Positions 1 to 7,816 of a stretch of DNA of 12,352 nt are shown here, in pieces (position 1 is the stretch's first letter; each line of letters begins with the position of its first letter). The translations under genes and the position numbers were made by a program. Origin of the DNA: an uncultured Actinomyces sp. (GTDB taxonomy: Bacteria; Actinomycetota; Actinomycetes; Actinomycetales; Actinomycetaceae); assembly GCA_945949035.1 (NCBI GenBank), contig CAMFDH010000018.1:1-12352 (forward strand), read 5' to 3'. The notes beneath the pieces are model-generated. The model made no database searches. It had not been told where the DNA came from and saw only the letters and a program-made list of their open reading frames with translations.

Positions 1-546
1 GGGGCGGAAGTAGTTCTGATTACGGCCGCAATGACAGCCCCACTGCCAAGCGGAGAGCGGCTCACCCTGGTTGAGGCACGATCCGCGAAGGACATGGCAT
101 CTGCAGTACACCGGGCCATAGAGGACGCAGACGTACTGATTATGGCTGCTGCGGTCGCCGATTTTACTCCGTCCCATGTCAGTGCCTCCAAGATCAAGAA
201 GACCGGGGATAGCGACTCCCTGACCCTTCAACTGTCACGCACTGAAGACATCCTCGCCTCGGTCGCAGGATCGACCAATCGGCCCGCAGCTCTTGTCGGC
301 TTCGGCGCTGAGACCGGTTCGAGGGCAGAGGTACTCGAGTTCGGCGCGGTCAAGGCACGCGCCAAGAACGCTGATCTGCTTGCCGTGAATCGGGTCGGGG
401 AGGGGATCGGATTCGGAGATGTTCCGAACACCCTTCTGTTCCTTGATGCTGACGGGAACCTAACGGGGGAGACCTCTGGCTCTAAAGACCAGGTGGCAGC
501 TGATCTGCTCTCTCGCGTAATCGATATTTTGAAAGAGAAGGACTGA
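1..546 (+). CDS. coaBC: CoaBC, C-terminal part of the CoaB (phosphopantothenoylcysteine synthetase) domain, 5'-truncated
   Basis: The reading frame is open from the first base, so the gene begins outside the window and 181 codons are seen. CoaBC is the cytosolic bifunctional enzyme that joins cysteine to 4'-phosphopantothenate (CoaB) and then decarboxylates the product (CoaC) in coenzyme A synthesis. Only the CoaB half is visible. Codons 49-57 read AAAVADFTP, the conserved nucleotide-domain strand, and codons 64-67 read KIKK, matching the lysine motif used in ligation. Further on, [11 protein letters not shown] and GFGDVPN match the family's NADLIVAND and GFGSDDN segments. The C-terminal helix ([14 protein letters not shown]) is normal, so the gene looks intact at this end. 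Two bases separate its stop from metK, which implies co-transcription. The internal ATG at 31 is not the true start. Confidence 0.93.
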   Translation, partial: GAEVVLITAAMTAPLPSGERLTLVEARSAKDMASAVHRAIEDADVLIMAAAVADFTPSHVSASKIKKTGDSDSLTLQLSRTEDILASVAGSTNRPAALVGFGAETGSRAEVLEFGAVKARAKNADLLAVNRVGEGIGFGDVPNTLLFLDADGNLTGETSGSKDQVAADLLSRVIDILKEKD

Positions 547-548
547 CC

Positions 549-1760
549 GTGTCCAGTGCGCTGCGCCCATTTACCTCTGAATCTGTAACAGAGGGGCACC
601 CTGACAAGCTCTGTGACCGGGTTTCAGATGCCATTCTTGACCAGATGCTCGAACAGGACCCGGAAGCTCGCGTAGCAGTTGAGGTCGTGGCTACCAAGGG
701 CCTGGTCCACGTTGTCGGGGAAATCACCACCGACGCCTACGTAGAGATCCCCGCTGTGGTCCGCGAAGAGATCGTCAACATTGGTTACGACTCACATGTT
801 GCCGGTTTTGACGGTAACTCCTGTGGCGTCTCGGTCGCCATCGGCCAGCAGAGCCCCGACATCGCAGGGGGAGTGAACCGCTCCCTTGAGAGTCGCGGTG
901 TACTCGACGAAGTGGTGGACCCACGCGATATTCAGGGCGCCGGCGACCAGGGCATCATGTTTGGCTACGCCTCGGATGAGACCCCGGACTTCATGCCAGC
1001 TCCGATTTGGCTGGCCCAGAAACTGGCCATGCGACTCGCTGAGGTCCGCAAACAGAACGTGGTTGAAGGCCTCCTTCCCGATGGCAAGACGCAGGTCACC
1101 CTCCTCTACGAAGGTGATCGCCCAGTCGCGGTCGACAACGTGGTTGTGTCGACCCAGCACGTCGAGAACCTGGGTGAGGGCGAGCTGGCAGAGCTGGTTG
1201 GAACCCACGTGATCGATCACGTCTTTCAGGAAAACGGGCTCGACCTCGACCTCAGCAACACGGTTCGTTTGATCAACCCGTCTGGACGATTCGTCATCGG
1301 TGGCCCGGCGGCGGACGCGGGTTTGACGGGGCGCAAGATTATCGTTGATACCTACGGTGGTAGTGCTGCCCATGGTGGCGGAGCCTTCTCAGGTAAGGAC
1401 CCGTCGAAGGTTGACCGCTCGGCCTCTTACGCCGCCCGCTGGATTGCCAAGAATGTGGTGGCTGCCGGCCTCGCCAAGCGCTGCCAGATCCAACTGGCCT
1501 ACGCCATCGGTTCATCCCGTCCGGTCTCCATCACGGTGGATACCTATGGCACCGGCGTGATTCCCGAAGCTGCGTTGGCCCGTGTTATCGAGGACGTGTT
1601 CGACCTGCGCCCCCTCGGTATCATTGAGGATCTGCGCCTCTTGGACACCAGTGCGTTCCGCTACAGGGATACGGCAGCCTACGGGCACTTCGGGCGACCT
1701 GGATTCACATGGGAAAACCTGGATCGTACGGACGCGCTACTTGAGGCCGCGAAGGTTTAG
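549..1760 (+). CDS. metK: S-adenosylmethionine synthetase (methionine adenosyltransferase)
   Basis: Makes S-adenosylmethionine from ATP and methionine in the cytosol; it supplies the methyl donor used by RsmB downstream. The 403 residues match the usual bacterial length. Signatures are all present: [13 protein letters not shown] at residues 8-20 with catalytic His17, GQQSPDIA in the first third, GAGDQG at 130-135 (methionine/ATP loop), and [17 protein letters not shown] at 275-291 (phosphate-binding glycine-rich loop and metal/ATP ligands). The GTG start is supported by an AAGGA ribosome-binding site at 538-542, six bases upstream, and by the family-typical short lead before FTSESV. It lies two bases after coaBC, the actinobacterial arrangement, and 26 bases before priA. 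No truncation or unusual residue was seen. Confidence 0.98.
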   Translation: MSSALRPFTSESVTEGHPDKLCDRVSDAILDQMLEQDPEARVAVEVVATKGLVHVVGEITTDAYVEIPAVVREEIVNIGYDSHVAGFDGNSCGVSVAIGQQSPDIAGGVNRSLESRGVLDEVVDPRDIQGAGDQGIMFGYASDETPDFMPAPIWLAQKLAMRLAEVRKQNVVEGLLPDGKTQVTLLYEGDRPVAVDNVVVSTQHVENLGEGELAELVGTHVIDHVFQENGLDLDLSNTVRLINPSGRFVIGGPAADAGLTGRKIIVDTYGGSAAHGGGAFSGKDPSKVDRSASYAARWIAKNVVAAGLAKRCQIQLAYAIGSSRPVSITVDTYGTGVIPEAALARVIEDVFDLRPLGIIEDLRLLDTSAFRYRDTAAYGHFGRPGFTWENLDRTDALLEAAKV

Positions 1761-1786
1761 ATTTTCTGCATCAGGAAGGGGAGCAG

Positions 1787-3655
1787 GTGTCTCAACCATC
1801 CGGTGCTGAAGCAAACCTCCTGGCAGAGCTAGAGAGCTTCCCAGAACGAGCCTTCGCGAAGGTCATCGTTGATATTGATGCTCCCCATTTGGATGAGCCT
1901 TTTGACTATTCCGTTCCCGAGGAACTTCGGGAGGGGATAGCGGTCGGATCGCGCGTCCAGGTGCGCTTTGGGCGTCGTCGCCTTGAGGGGTACGTCCGCC
2001 AACTTGCTGCCAGCAACACCTTCCAGGGGCGACTACAACCGATCATCAAGCTGGTCACCGAAGTGCCGGTTCTCTCCGAGCAGCTCTTCGAGACGATTGA
2101 CTACCTTGCCGCGCGCTACTGTGTGACGCGAAGCCAACTGATCTCCTTCGTGGTTCCTCCGCGACGTGCGCGCGTTGAGAAGGCACTTGCGGATGAGATT
2201 GAGCAGGCTCGAAGCAACGGGCTCGGGACATTTACTCGAGTGGCCAAAGAGCAGACCCAGGCTGGTACGCAGCTCAGAACTGTTGCCACGGTCCTGCCGG
2301 GTCACCGAGATGCGATGATTCGAGAGAGAGTCCTCGCGGTCGTCGGGGAGGGGAAATCCGTCCTCGTCCTCGCACCCACGGCCCGAATCAGTCAGGAACT
2401 GGCCGAGGGTCTTTCACAGGAGACAGACCTTCGCGTGGGACACATTGATGCCGAACAGAGCCCCGACAGGCGCTACCGCGGTTACCTGCGTGCACTGCTC
2501 GGAGACTATGACGTGGTGGTCGGCTCCAGGTCCGCGGTGTGGACCCCGCTGCCGAACCTCGGAAGCATTGTCATTTGGGATGACGGAGATGACCGGTACC
2601 GCGAGCAGAGGACCCCTCGGTTCGACGCCCTCGACATCGCGGTTTCACGAAGTCACAGGGAACACGTAGGGCTGACCTCAATCGCCTACGCCCGTTCCGT
2701 CAAGTCGCAGGCCCTGGTAGAGACCGGGTGGGCTCAGGAACTGGTTCCAACTAAAGAGGACGTTCTCGCCACGGTGCCCAGGGTGGCCATGTTCGATGCG
2801 TTCTCCGCCGAACGGGAGGGCGCGACCGGGTTTACGCGCCTCCCGGACGCTGCCTACCGCATGATCAGGGCCGGACTTGAGAGCGGGCCCGTCCTCGTCC
2901 ATGTTCCAGCGGCCGGAGCGGTGACGGAAACCGAGGACGGTTACGTGCGTATCGGCTCGGACCGAATCCGTGACGAACTGGGACGTGCTTTTCCCGACTA
3001 TCGGGTGACAGTGTCTTCCTCAACAGCAGGTCTGGTCCCACGAGTCGATAGTGAGCCGCAGGTCGTGGTTGCCACTCCGGGTGCCGAACCGGTTGCCGAG
3101 GGTGGATATGCGGCGGTGATAATCACCGGTGCGAGTGGTGTGGCCTACCGAAACAGTCTTGATGGGGCACTCGAAGCGATGAGGCGCTGGATGGATGCCC
3201 TCGCTCTTGGGCGTCCCCGTTCATCGGCGCTTCTGGTGGGTGAAGTTCAACCGGTGCTACTTGACTCACTGGTGAGGTGGAGTCCCGGGGAGTTTGCCCA
3301 CGAAGAGTGGCTGCGCCGCCTGGAGCTGGGGTTTCCGCCGGCCCGGTGGGTAGTGTCCATCGAGGGGACCCCTCGAAGTATCAAGCTGGAGCTTGACGCA
3401 GCAGCGAAAGCTGTCGGCGCCCCTCAAATGCACCTCCCCGGGATGCCCTTTCCGGATCTCGCACTGCTCAGTCAATCGAGCATTGCTGGGGAGGACGGAG
3501 CTCACCTCGAGAAGGTGGTTCTGTCGGTGGGGGCGCGTAGGATCCAAACACTGATGCTGGCCCTTGGATCAGCGCGTCGTGATATCAGTCGTGATGGTGG
3601 CGTACTTCCTCGCTTTGATGTCAACCCGTATTCGCTGGTCGATCCAGCGCCGTAG
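1787..3655 (+). CDS. priA: Degenerate PriA (primosomal protein N'), helicase-inactive and lacking the zinc region
   Basis: PriA recognises stalled forks and reloads the replicative helicase. The N-terminal 3'-DNA-binding domain is recognisable: VIVDIDAPHLDEPFDYSVPEEL-like start at residues 26-46, then GSRVQVRFGRRRLEGYV and the AARYCVTRSQL segment. The helicase core is present in outline but its motifs are broken. The P-loop position reads LPGHRDA (170-176) with no GKT, and the DEEH position reads WDDGDD (264-269). Between GPVLVHVP (367-374) and IGSDRIRDEL (389 onward), where other PriA proteins carry a zinc-binding insert of about eight cysteines, only some 14 residues remain. The whole protein has one cysteine. 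At 622 residues it is shorter than typical PriA (about 700 or more). Motif loss is known in actinobacterial PriA; the loss of the zinc cluster is less expected. The GTG start has a purine-rich site (GGAAGGGGAG, 1774-1783). The frame is intact, ends with tandem TAG stops, and is followed closely by fmt. Confidence 0.93.
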   Translation: MSQPSGAEANLLAELESFPERAFAKVIVDIDAPHLDEPFDYSVPEELREGIAVGSRVQVRFGRRRLEGYVRQLAASNTFQGRLQPIIKLVTEVPVLSEQLFETIDYLAARYCVTRSQLISFVVPPRRARVEKALADEIEQARSNGLGTFTRVAKEQTQAGTQLRTVATVLPGHRDAMIRERVLAVVGEGKSVLVLAPTARISQELAEGLSQETDLRVGHIDAEQSPDRRYRGYLRALLGDYDVVVGSRSAVWTPLPNLGSIVIWDDGDDRYREQRTPRFDALDIAVSRSHREHVGLTSIAYARSVKSQALVETGWAQELVPTKEDVLATVPRVAMFDAFSAEREGATGFTRLPDAAYRMIRAGLESGPVLVHVPAAGAVTETEDGYVRIGSDRIRDELGRAFPDYRVTVSSSTAGLVPRVDSEPQVVVATPGAEPVAEGGYAAVIITGASGVAYRNSLDGALEAMRRWMDALALGRPRSSALLVGEVQPVLLDSLVRWSPGEFAHEEWLRRLELGFPPARWVVSIEGTPRSIKLELDAAAKAVGAPQMHLPGMPFPDLALLSQSSIAGEDGAHLEKVVLSVGARRIQTLMLALGSARRDISRDGGVLPRFDVNPYSLVDPAP

Positions 3656-3676
3656 TAGAAGAAGGATGAAACTGCT

Positions 3677-4648
3677 TTGAGTCTTCGAGTTGTCTTTGCT
3701 GGAACACCAGAGGTGGCCGTACCCACACTTCGTGCGCTCTGTGAGTCAGAACATGAGGTCGTCGGGGTTATCACGCGACCTCCTAAGCGACGTGGTCGCT
3801 CCAAGGCGCTCATTGCCAGCGAGGTCGCCCAGTTTGCCGCCTCGGCTGGGCTGCCCCTGCTCGAAACAGAGCGGCCGGCATCCGAAGAGTCAATGGCATG
3901 GATCTCCTCCCTCGGTGCCGACCTCGGGGTGGTGGTCGCATATGGCGCCCTTCTGCCGCGGCACCTTCTTGATGCTCTGCCTCTCGGGTGGATCAACCTG
4001 CACTTCTCAGACCTGCCCGATCTACGAGGGGCAGCTCCGGTCCAGCGAGCCCTACTTCGCGGTGACACCTGCCTGACTAGTTCCGTGTTCCAACTTGAAG
4101 CAGGAATGGACACCGGTCCCGTTTTCTCCAGGGTGAAGCACGACCTCGGTTCTGAGATCACCTCCGGTGATGCCCTGGCGGCGATGGCCCACTCCGGGGC
4201 TGACCAGGTCGTCGAGGTGGTGGATCAACTTGCTTCCGGCAACGCAGAAGCAACCGTTCAGGACACGGGAGTGAACAACACCCGCGTCACGCATGCTTCC
4301 AAGCTTGACCGACAGGACGGGTTCGTTGATTTTGCGCGGACCGCAACCGAGACCAAGGACCAGATTCGCGCCGTCTCACCGGAGCCCGGTGCCTGGACTC
4401 TACTGCCGGACGGTTCGGTGATGAAGCTCGCCGGTGCAACGGTGGTTGAACCGGTGGGGATTACAGGACTTCCTGGGACTGTATCCTCAACTGGGAAGCA
4501 GGTCCTTGTCGCGTGCGGCGAAGGCCAGGTGGCAATCCGCGAGGTGGCACCTGCCGGTAAGCGGCAGATGGCAGCGACGGACTGGTATCGCGGGGCACGC
4601 CTCAAGGAGGACGCGCGGTTGGGACAGACGAGGGAAGAGGACAGGTAG
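3677..4648 (+). CDS. fmt: Methionyl-tRNA formyltransferase
   Basis: Transfers a formyl group from 10-formyltetrahydrofolate to Met-tRNA(fMet) so that translation can initiate. The N-terminal Rossmann-like domain opens with RVVFAGTPEVAVPTL. The catalytic triad is visible as Asn107 and His109 (INLHFS) and Asp145 (GMDTGPV), equivalent to N106/H108/D144 of E. coli. The family RGAAPVQRAL segment follows, though the preceding residues are SDLPD rather than the common SLLPRW. The C-terminal tRNA-binding domain occupies about 215-310 (DGFVDFARTATE, AVSPEPGAWT). Length, 323, is typical. The start is TTG: it is the only start codon close to the conserved N-terminus, with GAAGGA at 3661-3666 upstream. 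A tiny in-frame-independent ATG (3666) opens four codons ending in TGA that overlaps this TTG. The stop directly abuts the rsmB ATG, implying coupling. Confidence 0.97.
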   Translation: MSLRVVFAGTPEVAVPTLRALCESEHEVVGVITRPPKRRGRSKALIASEVAQFAASAGLPLLETERPASEESMAWISSLGADLGVVVAYGALLPRHLLDALPLGWINLHFSDLPDLRGAAPVQRALLRGDTCLTSSVFQLEAGMDTGPVFSRVKHDLGSEITSGDALAAMAHSGADQVVEVVDQLASGNAEATVQDTGVNNTRVTHASKLDRQDGFVDFARTATETKDQIRAVSPEPGAWTLLPDGSVMKLAGATVVEPVGITGLPGTVSSTGKQVLVACGEGQVAIREVAPAGKRQMAATDWYRGARLKEDARLGQTREEDR

Positions 4649-6070
4649 ATGGTGCACGGAACCAACCGGATTGATCCGGCCCGACTGGTCGCAGCAGAGG
4701 TACTGGTTGAGGTCGAGGAGCAGGGGCGTTTTGCCAACCTCGTCCTGCCGAAGGCACTGCGTGCCGAGCAGACGAAGAACCGCAAGTTTGACTATCGTGA
4801 TGCCGCGTTCACCTCGGAGCTCACCTACGGAACTATCCGCCAGCAGGGTTTTCTCGACTTCGCCCTGGCAAAGCACAGCTCCAAGCCACTGGTCGACCTC
4901 GATATCCCGGTGCTGGTCTGCTTGCGCATGGGCGCCTACCAGCTGCTTTTCATGCGGGTGGCCGACCATGCTGCACTGTCGGAAACGGTGGAGATTGCAC
5001 GGAACCTCGCCGGTGAAGGTCCCTCAAAGTTCGTCAACGCCATCCTGCGCTCCCTCCTCCGTGAAGGGAAAGAGGCCGTTTTCGAAAGGGCTGCACTGAT
5101 CGGGGACGAACAGACCAGGCTGTCCACCATGCATTCGCACCCGGGGTGGATTGTCTCCGCCATCGGGGATGCGCTGGTTGCGCGGGGAATCCCACGCAGC
5201 GAACTCCCAGATGCCCTCGATGCGAACAACAGGGCGCCTCACGTGACTCTCGTGGCCCGCCCGGGGCTGATTAGTCCCAGCGCACTGGCCCAAGAGGTCG
5301 AGGATGTCATCGGGGTTGGGACACGCCAGGGCATGCTCAGCGAGTATGCGGTCGTCCTCGATAGCGGGGGAGACCCGGGTGCACTGCCATCCGTGAGAGG
5401 GGGACAGGCAGCTGTCCAGGACGAGGGTTCTCAACTGGCCGCTATCCTCCTGGCGGAAGCTCCCCTAGACGGTCCAGACCAGAGCTGGCTTGACCTCTGT
5501 GCGGGTCCCGGAGGTAAGTCGGCACTCTTGGCCACTCTCGGTTCCGACCGCGGGGTGCAACTTGTTGCCAATGAGGTCAACCCGCTTCGAGCCCGGTTGG
5601 TCCAGCGCTCGGTTCAGGCTGTTGACAACGTGACGGTCACAAACGCGGACGGACGTAAGCTCCAGGTTGATCAACTGTTTGACCGCGTCCTTGTTGATGC
5701 CCCCTGCCTCGGGTTGGGCTCATTACGCCGCCGCCCTGAATCACGTTGGCGTCACCACCGCAGCGACCTCGACGAACTAGTTCCACTGCAGAGAGAGCTG
5801 CTCGAAGCAGGCATCCGCCTCACGCGACCCGGAGGCGTGATCGCCTGGGTTACCTGCTCTCCCCACACGGCAGAGACTCTGGCTCAGGTCGAGGGCGCCC
5901 TTGCAACTGGACTGGTTGATCTGGTGGATGCCGCCCAGCTAGCCCAAGAACTGGTCCCCGAGGACCTGGGACTGGGTGGTGGCGACGAAACTGCCTCAAA
6001 GACGGTGCAACTCTGGCCCCACCGCCACGGGAGCGATGCAATGTTCATCGCACTCCTGCGCCGCAAGTAG
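4649..6070 (+). CDS. rsmB: 16S rRNA (cytosine-967-C5)-methyltransferase RsmB
   Basis: Methylates a cytosine of 16S rRNA (C967 in E. coli numbering) using S-adenosylmethionine. The 473 residues carry two domains. A NusB-like RNA-binding domain covers about residues 8-145 (LVAAEVLVEVEEQGRFANLVLP, FTSELTYGTIRQQG, KFVNAILRSLLR). A Fmu/NOP2-type methyltransferase domain follows, with the SAM loop LDLCAGPGGKS at 281-291, the motif IV cysteine in VDAPC at Cys353, and the motif VI nucleophile in VTCSPH at Cys403. Both cysteines needed by RNA m5C methyltransferases are present. GLGSLRRRPESRWR is the RsmB-type substrate segment, which separates it from NOP2/RsmF. The ATG immediately follows the fmt stop and is preceded by AGAGGACAGG-like purines within fmt. 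The fmt-rsmB pair is widely conserved. Confidence 0.97.
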   Translation: MVHGTNRIDPARLVAAEVLVEVEEQGRFANLVLPKALRAEQTKNRKFDYRDAAFTSELTYGTIRQQGFLDFALAKHSSKPLVDLDIPVLVCLRMGAYQLLFMRVADHAALSETVEIARNLAGEGPSKFVNAILRSLLREGKEAVFERAALIGDEQTRLSTMHSHPGWIVSAIGDALVARGIPRSELPDALDANNRAPHVTLVARPGLISPSALAQEVEDVIGVGTRQGMLSEYAVVLDSGGDPGALPSVRGGQAAVQDEGSQLAAILLAEAPLDGPDQSWLDLCAGPGGKSALLATLGSDRGVQLVANEVNPLRARLVQRSVQAVDNVTVTNADGRKLQVDQLFDRVLVDAPCLGLGSLRRRPESRWRHHRSDLDELVPLQRELLEAGIRLTRPGGVIAWVTCSPHTAETLAQVEGALATGLVDLVDAAQLAQELVPEDLGLGGGDETASKTVQLWPHRHGSDAMFIALLRRK

Positions 6071-6087
6071 AACCTTCTGACGAACGT

Positions 6088-6093
6088 TAGGGT
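6088..6093 (+). promoter_or_regulatory. rpe promoter (putative): Candidate -10 box for a leaderless rpe transcript
   Basis: TAGGGT fits the actinobacterial TANNNT -10 pattern. Its last T lies seven bases before the A of the rpe ATG, so initiation would fall on the start codon itself. No convincing -35 hexamer is visible, and the GGTAGAG stretch could instead be a poor ribosome-binding site. The same geometry occurs before hisE. This is inference from spacing only. Confidence 0.3.
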
Positions 6094-6099
6094 AGAGAA

Positions 6100-6783
6100 A
6101 TGCACGTGAAGATAGCCCCCTCGATTCTGTCCTGTGATATCGGCTCACTCAACAACGAGCTCGATCGAATCGCCAGTGCCGACCTCGTCCATGTTGATGT
6201 CATGGATGGGCACTTCGTTCCGAACCTGACCTGGGGACTCCCGGTTGTCGAGGCCGCCGTACGCCACGGAGGACTACCGGTAGACACGCACCTGATGATT
6301 GAAGATCCCGACCGGTGGGCGGTTGACTATGCCAACGCCGGAGCCAAATCGGTGACATTTCATGCCGAGGCCGTCACGGCTCCCATCACCCTTGCCCGCA
6401 GGATTCGTGCCGCAGGGGCAAAGGCCTCAGTCGCTTTCCGCCCCTCAACTGACCCCGGTCCCTACCTCGACTTCATTGATGAGTTCGATATGGTCCTGGT
6501 CATGACCGTCGAACCGGGATTTGGGGGACAGCGTTTCCTCAATGCGACCCTGCCCAAGATTCGCCGTGTTCGGGAGGCAGTCACAGCAAGTGGGGCCGAC
6601 GTCCTCATCCAGGTTGACGGCGGTATCGACCGTAAGACCATCATCGGAGCCGCTGAGGCAGGTGCCGATGTTTTTGTGGCAGGTTCAGCGGTCTTTGGAT
6701 CAAGTGACCCGGATGCGGAGATCAAGTACCTGCGTTCTGAAGCCGAACGCATTCTCAAGGGAACGCGGTTCTATCGGGCTTAG
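6100..6783 (+). CDS. rpe: Ribulose-phosphate 3-epimerase
   Basis: Interconverts ribulose 5-phosphate and xylulose 5-phosphate in the pentose phosphate pathway, which also feeds PRPP synthesis used by HisG. The 227-residue protein is a full-length TIM barrel. Opening KIAPSILSCD, then His31 and Asp33 in VHVDVMDGHFVPN, His64 in DTHLMI, and Asp173 in QVDGGI supply the metal-binding and catalytic residues. MTVEPGFGGQ is the phosphate/active-site loop and VAGSAVFG the C-terminal phosphate-binding turn. The ATG gives the family-typical N-terminus. It follows rsmB by 29 bases with only a weak ribosome-binding site (see the candidate -10 box at 6088). The FMN-controlled operon starts downstream. No anomalies in the coding sequence. 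Confidence 0.98.
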   Translation: MHVKIAPSILSCDIGSLNNELDRIASADLVHVDVMDGHFVPNLTWGLPVVEAAVRHGGLPVDTHLMIEDPDRWAVDYANAGAKSVTFHAEAVTAPITLARRIRAAGAKASVAFRPSTDPGPYLDFIDEFDMVLVMTVEPGFGGQRFLNATLPKIRRVREAVTASGADVLIQVDGGIDRKTIIGAAEAGADVFVAGSAVFGSSDPDAEIKYLRSEAERILKGTRFYRA

Positions 6784-6827
6784 CCGACAGCGTAGGCCGT
6801 TTCTTTCGGGGATCCGGCGGACCATGA

Positions 6828-6833
6828 CATAAT
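6828..6833 (+). promoter_or_regulatory. Candidate -10 box for the FMN-riboswitch operon
   Basis: CATAAT matches five of six bases of TATAAT. Initiation about seven bases downstream would fall near 6840, right at the 5' edge of the aptamer. The -35 is weak: TTCGGG at 6805-6810, with a 17-base spacer, shares only TT with the consensus. Placement supports it more than sequence does. Confidence 0.5.
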
Positions 6834-6840
6834 GAATGCG

Positions 6841-6952
6841 CAGCTCCGGGGTCGGTGAAAATCCGAGCCGGCGGTTATAGTCCGCGACCCGCCACAGGCG
6901 GTTGAATCGGTGAAACTCCGATACCGACGGTTAAAGTCCGGATGGGAGGAGC
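6841..6952 (+). promoter_or_regulatory. FMN riboswitch aptamer (RFN element)
   Basis: The conserved RFN blocks occur in order: GGGGTCGGTGAAAATCC, then CCGGCGGTTATAGTCCGCGA, then GGTTGAATCGGTGAAACTCC, then ACCGACGGTTAAAGTCCGGA and GATGGGAGGAGC. The closing helix P1 is visible as GCTCC (6843-6847) paired with GGAGC (6948-6952). This is one of the most sequence-conserved riboswitches, so the match is strong. It binds flavin mononucleotide and lowers expression of riboflavin synthesis or uptake genes when flavin is plentiful. It sits between rpe and the permease gene and governs the ribXY pair. Confidence 0.97.
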
Positions 6953-6980
6953 GGGCGGTCAAGGGTACTTGACGTCGCCC
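6953..6980 (+). other. Strong hairpin directly after the aptamer (expression platform)
   Basis: GGGCG plus GTCAAG (6953-6963), loop GGTA, then CTTGAC (6968-6973), a GT bulge and CGCCC (6976-6980) form an 11-base-pair stem that begins at the base after P1. No T-run follows (next bases TGCCCCGG), so it is not a standard intrinsic terminator. It may stack on P1 as part of a translational switch, or act as a U-less terminator as proposed for some actinobacteria. The pairing is seen; the role is inferred. Confidence 0.6.
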
Positions 6981-6984
6981 TGCC

Positions 6985-7011
6985 CCGGCGCGGAAAGGTT
7001 GCGTTGGCCGG
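6985..7011 (+). promoter_or_regulatory. Possible stem enclosing the ribX ribosome-binding site and TTG start
   Basis: CCGGC (6985-6989) can pair with GCCGG (7007-7011). The 17-base loop would hold the ribosome-binding site GGAAAGG (6992-6998) and the TTG start (7004-7006). This fits a flavin-controlled block on translation initiation, with CCCCGG also able to compete for the GGGC strand of the upstream hairpin. Five base pairs is short, so this is tentative. Confidence 0.35.
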
Positions 7012-7816
7012 CAAGAGGAAGTCGCCCTCACCATCACTCAACTGGGTAGCCCCGTTGACCCTGGTGATAATCATTGTTGCGCTCTGGTGGCTCCTGACCG
7101 CGGTGCAAGACATCGAACCCTGGGTGTTTCCCACCCCTGCGGCATTCGTCAGCAAGATGGCCACCCTCCTCAGTGAGGGCTGGATGTGGGAGCGCATTGC
7201 AGTCACCGCTGGAGAAGCAGTCATTGGAGCTGTCTTCGGTACCGCGGTTGCCCTGCCCCTTGCCTGGGGCATCTTCAACTTTGAGTTCATCAGGGCTGGC
7301 GTTGAACCCTTCCTCGGGGCTACACAGGCTATTCCTGCCATAGCTATCGCACCCCTGCTCGTCCTCTGGATGGGCAACGGTTTCACCCCCATCATCGTGC
7401 TGTGTGCACTCATTACCTTCTTCCCAGTTCTGGTCTCAACGACGGTCGGCCTGCGGCAAATGGATCCCGACGTACTTGACGCTGCAGCCCTTGATGGCGC
7501 CCATGGCTGGGCGATGATTCGTTACATAGAGGTGCCCCTTGTGGCTCCATCCATGCTCGCTGGCATCCGCAATGGCTTTGCACTATCTGTCACCGGGGCG
7601 ATTGTGGGTGAGATGGTCATGGGTGGTTCGGGCTTGGGCCAGGTCCTCACTCAGCAGCGCCACAACCTCGACACAGCCGGCATGTTCGTCACCGTGTTCG
7701 TCCTCGCGGTGCTTGCCATGGGCCTGTACGGAGTGATCTATCGAGTCGAGCGCCGGGCCCGCCGTGATATCCGCCCCGAGCGCACTTTGCGTCCAGTAGA
7801 AAGTGTTTCCCAATGA
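7004..7816 (+). CDS. ribX: ABC transporter permease, probable riboflavin uptake (RibX)
   Basis: Integral membrane permease of the binding-protein-dependent family (SsuC/TauC/ThiX type), 270 residues, about six hydrophobic segments; the first spans roughly 15-34 after a positively charged N-terminus. The cytoplasmic EAA loop that contacts the ATPase is clear at about 158-180 (LDAAALDGAHGW then IEVPLVAP), followed by GEMVMGGSGLGQ, typical of this subfamily. The substrate cannot be read from the permease alone. Riboflavin is inferred from the FMN riboswitch directly upstream and the ThiY-like partner downstream; RibXY of Chloroflexus is the known example. The TTG start is chosen because GGAAAGG lies six bases upstream and no other nearby in-frame start precedes the charged N-terminus. 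The stop overlaps ribY by ATGA. Confidence 0.85.
   Translation: MAGKRKSPSPSLNWVAPLTLVIIIVALWWLLTAVQDIEPWVFPTPAAFVSKMATLLSEGWMWERIAVTAGEAVIGAVFGTAVALPLAWGIFNFEFIRAGVEPFLGATQAIPAIAIAPLLVLWMGNGFTPIIVLCALITFFPVLVSTTVGLRQMDPDVLDAAALDGAHGWAMIRYIEVPLVAPSMLAGIRNGFALSVTGAIVGEMVMGGSGLGQVLTQQRHNLDTAGMFVTVFVLAVLAMGLYGVIYRVERRARRDIRPERTLRPVESVSQ

Noticed and set aside
792..1373. Long minus-strand open frame across metK, and similar ones across rsmB, hisG and pafC.
   Set aside because: They mirror conserved genes on the + strand, show no family resemblance and lack starts with ribosome-binding sites; they are by-products of GC-rich codon use.
6775..6808. Terminator-like sequence after rpe: GGCTT near the stop codon could pair with AGGCC, followed by GTTTCTTT.
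   Set aside because: Only five pairs with one wobble and a 12-base loop, so too weak to call as a terminator.
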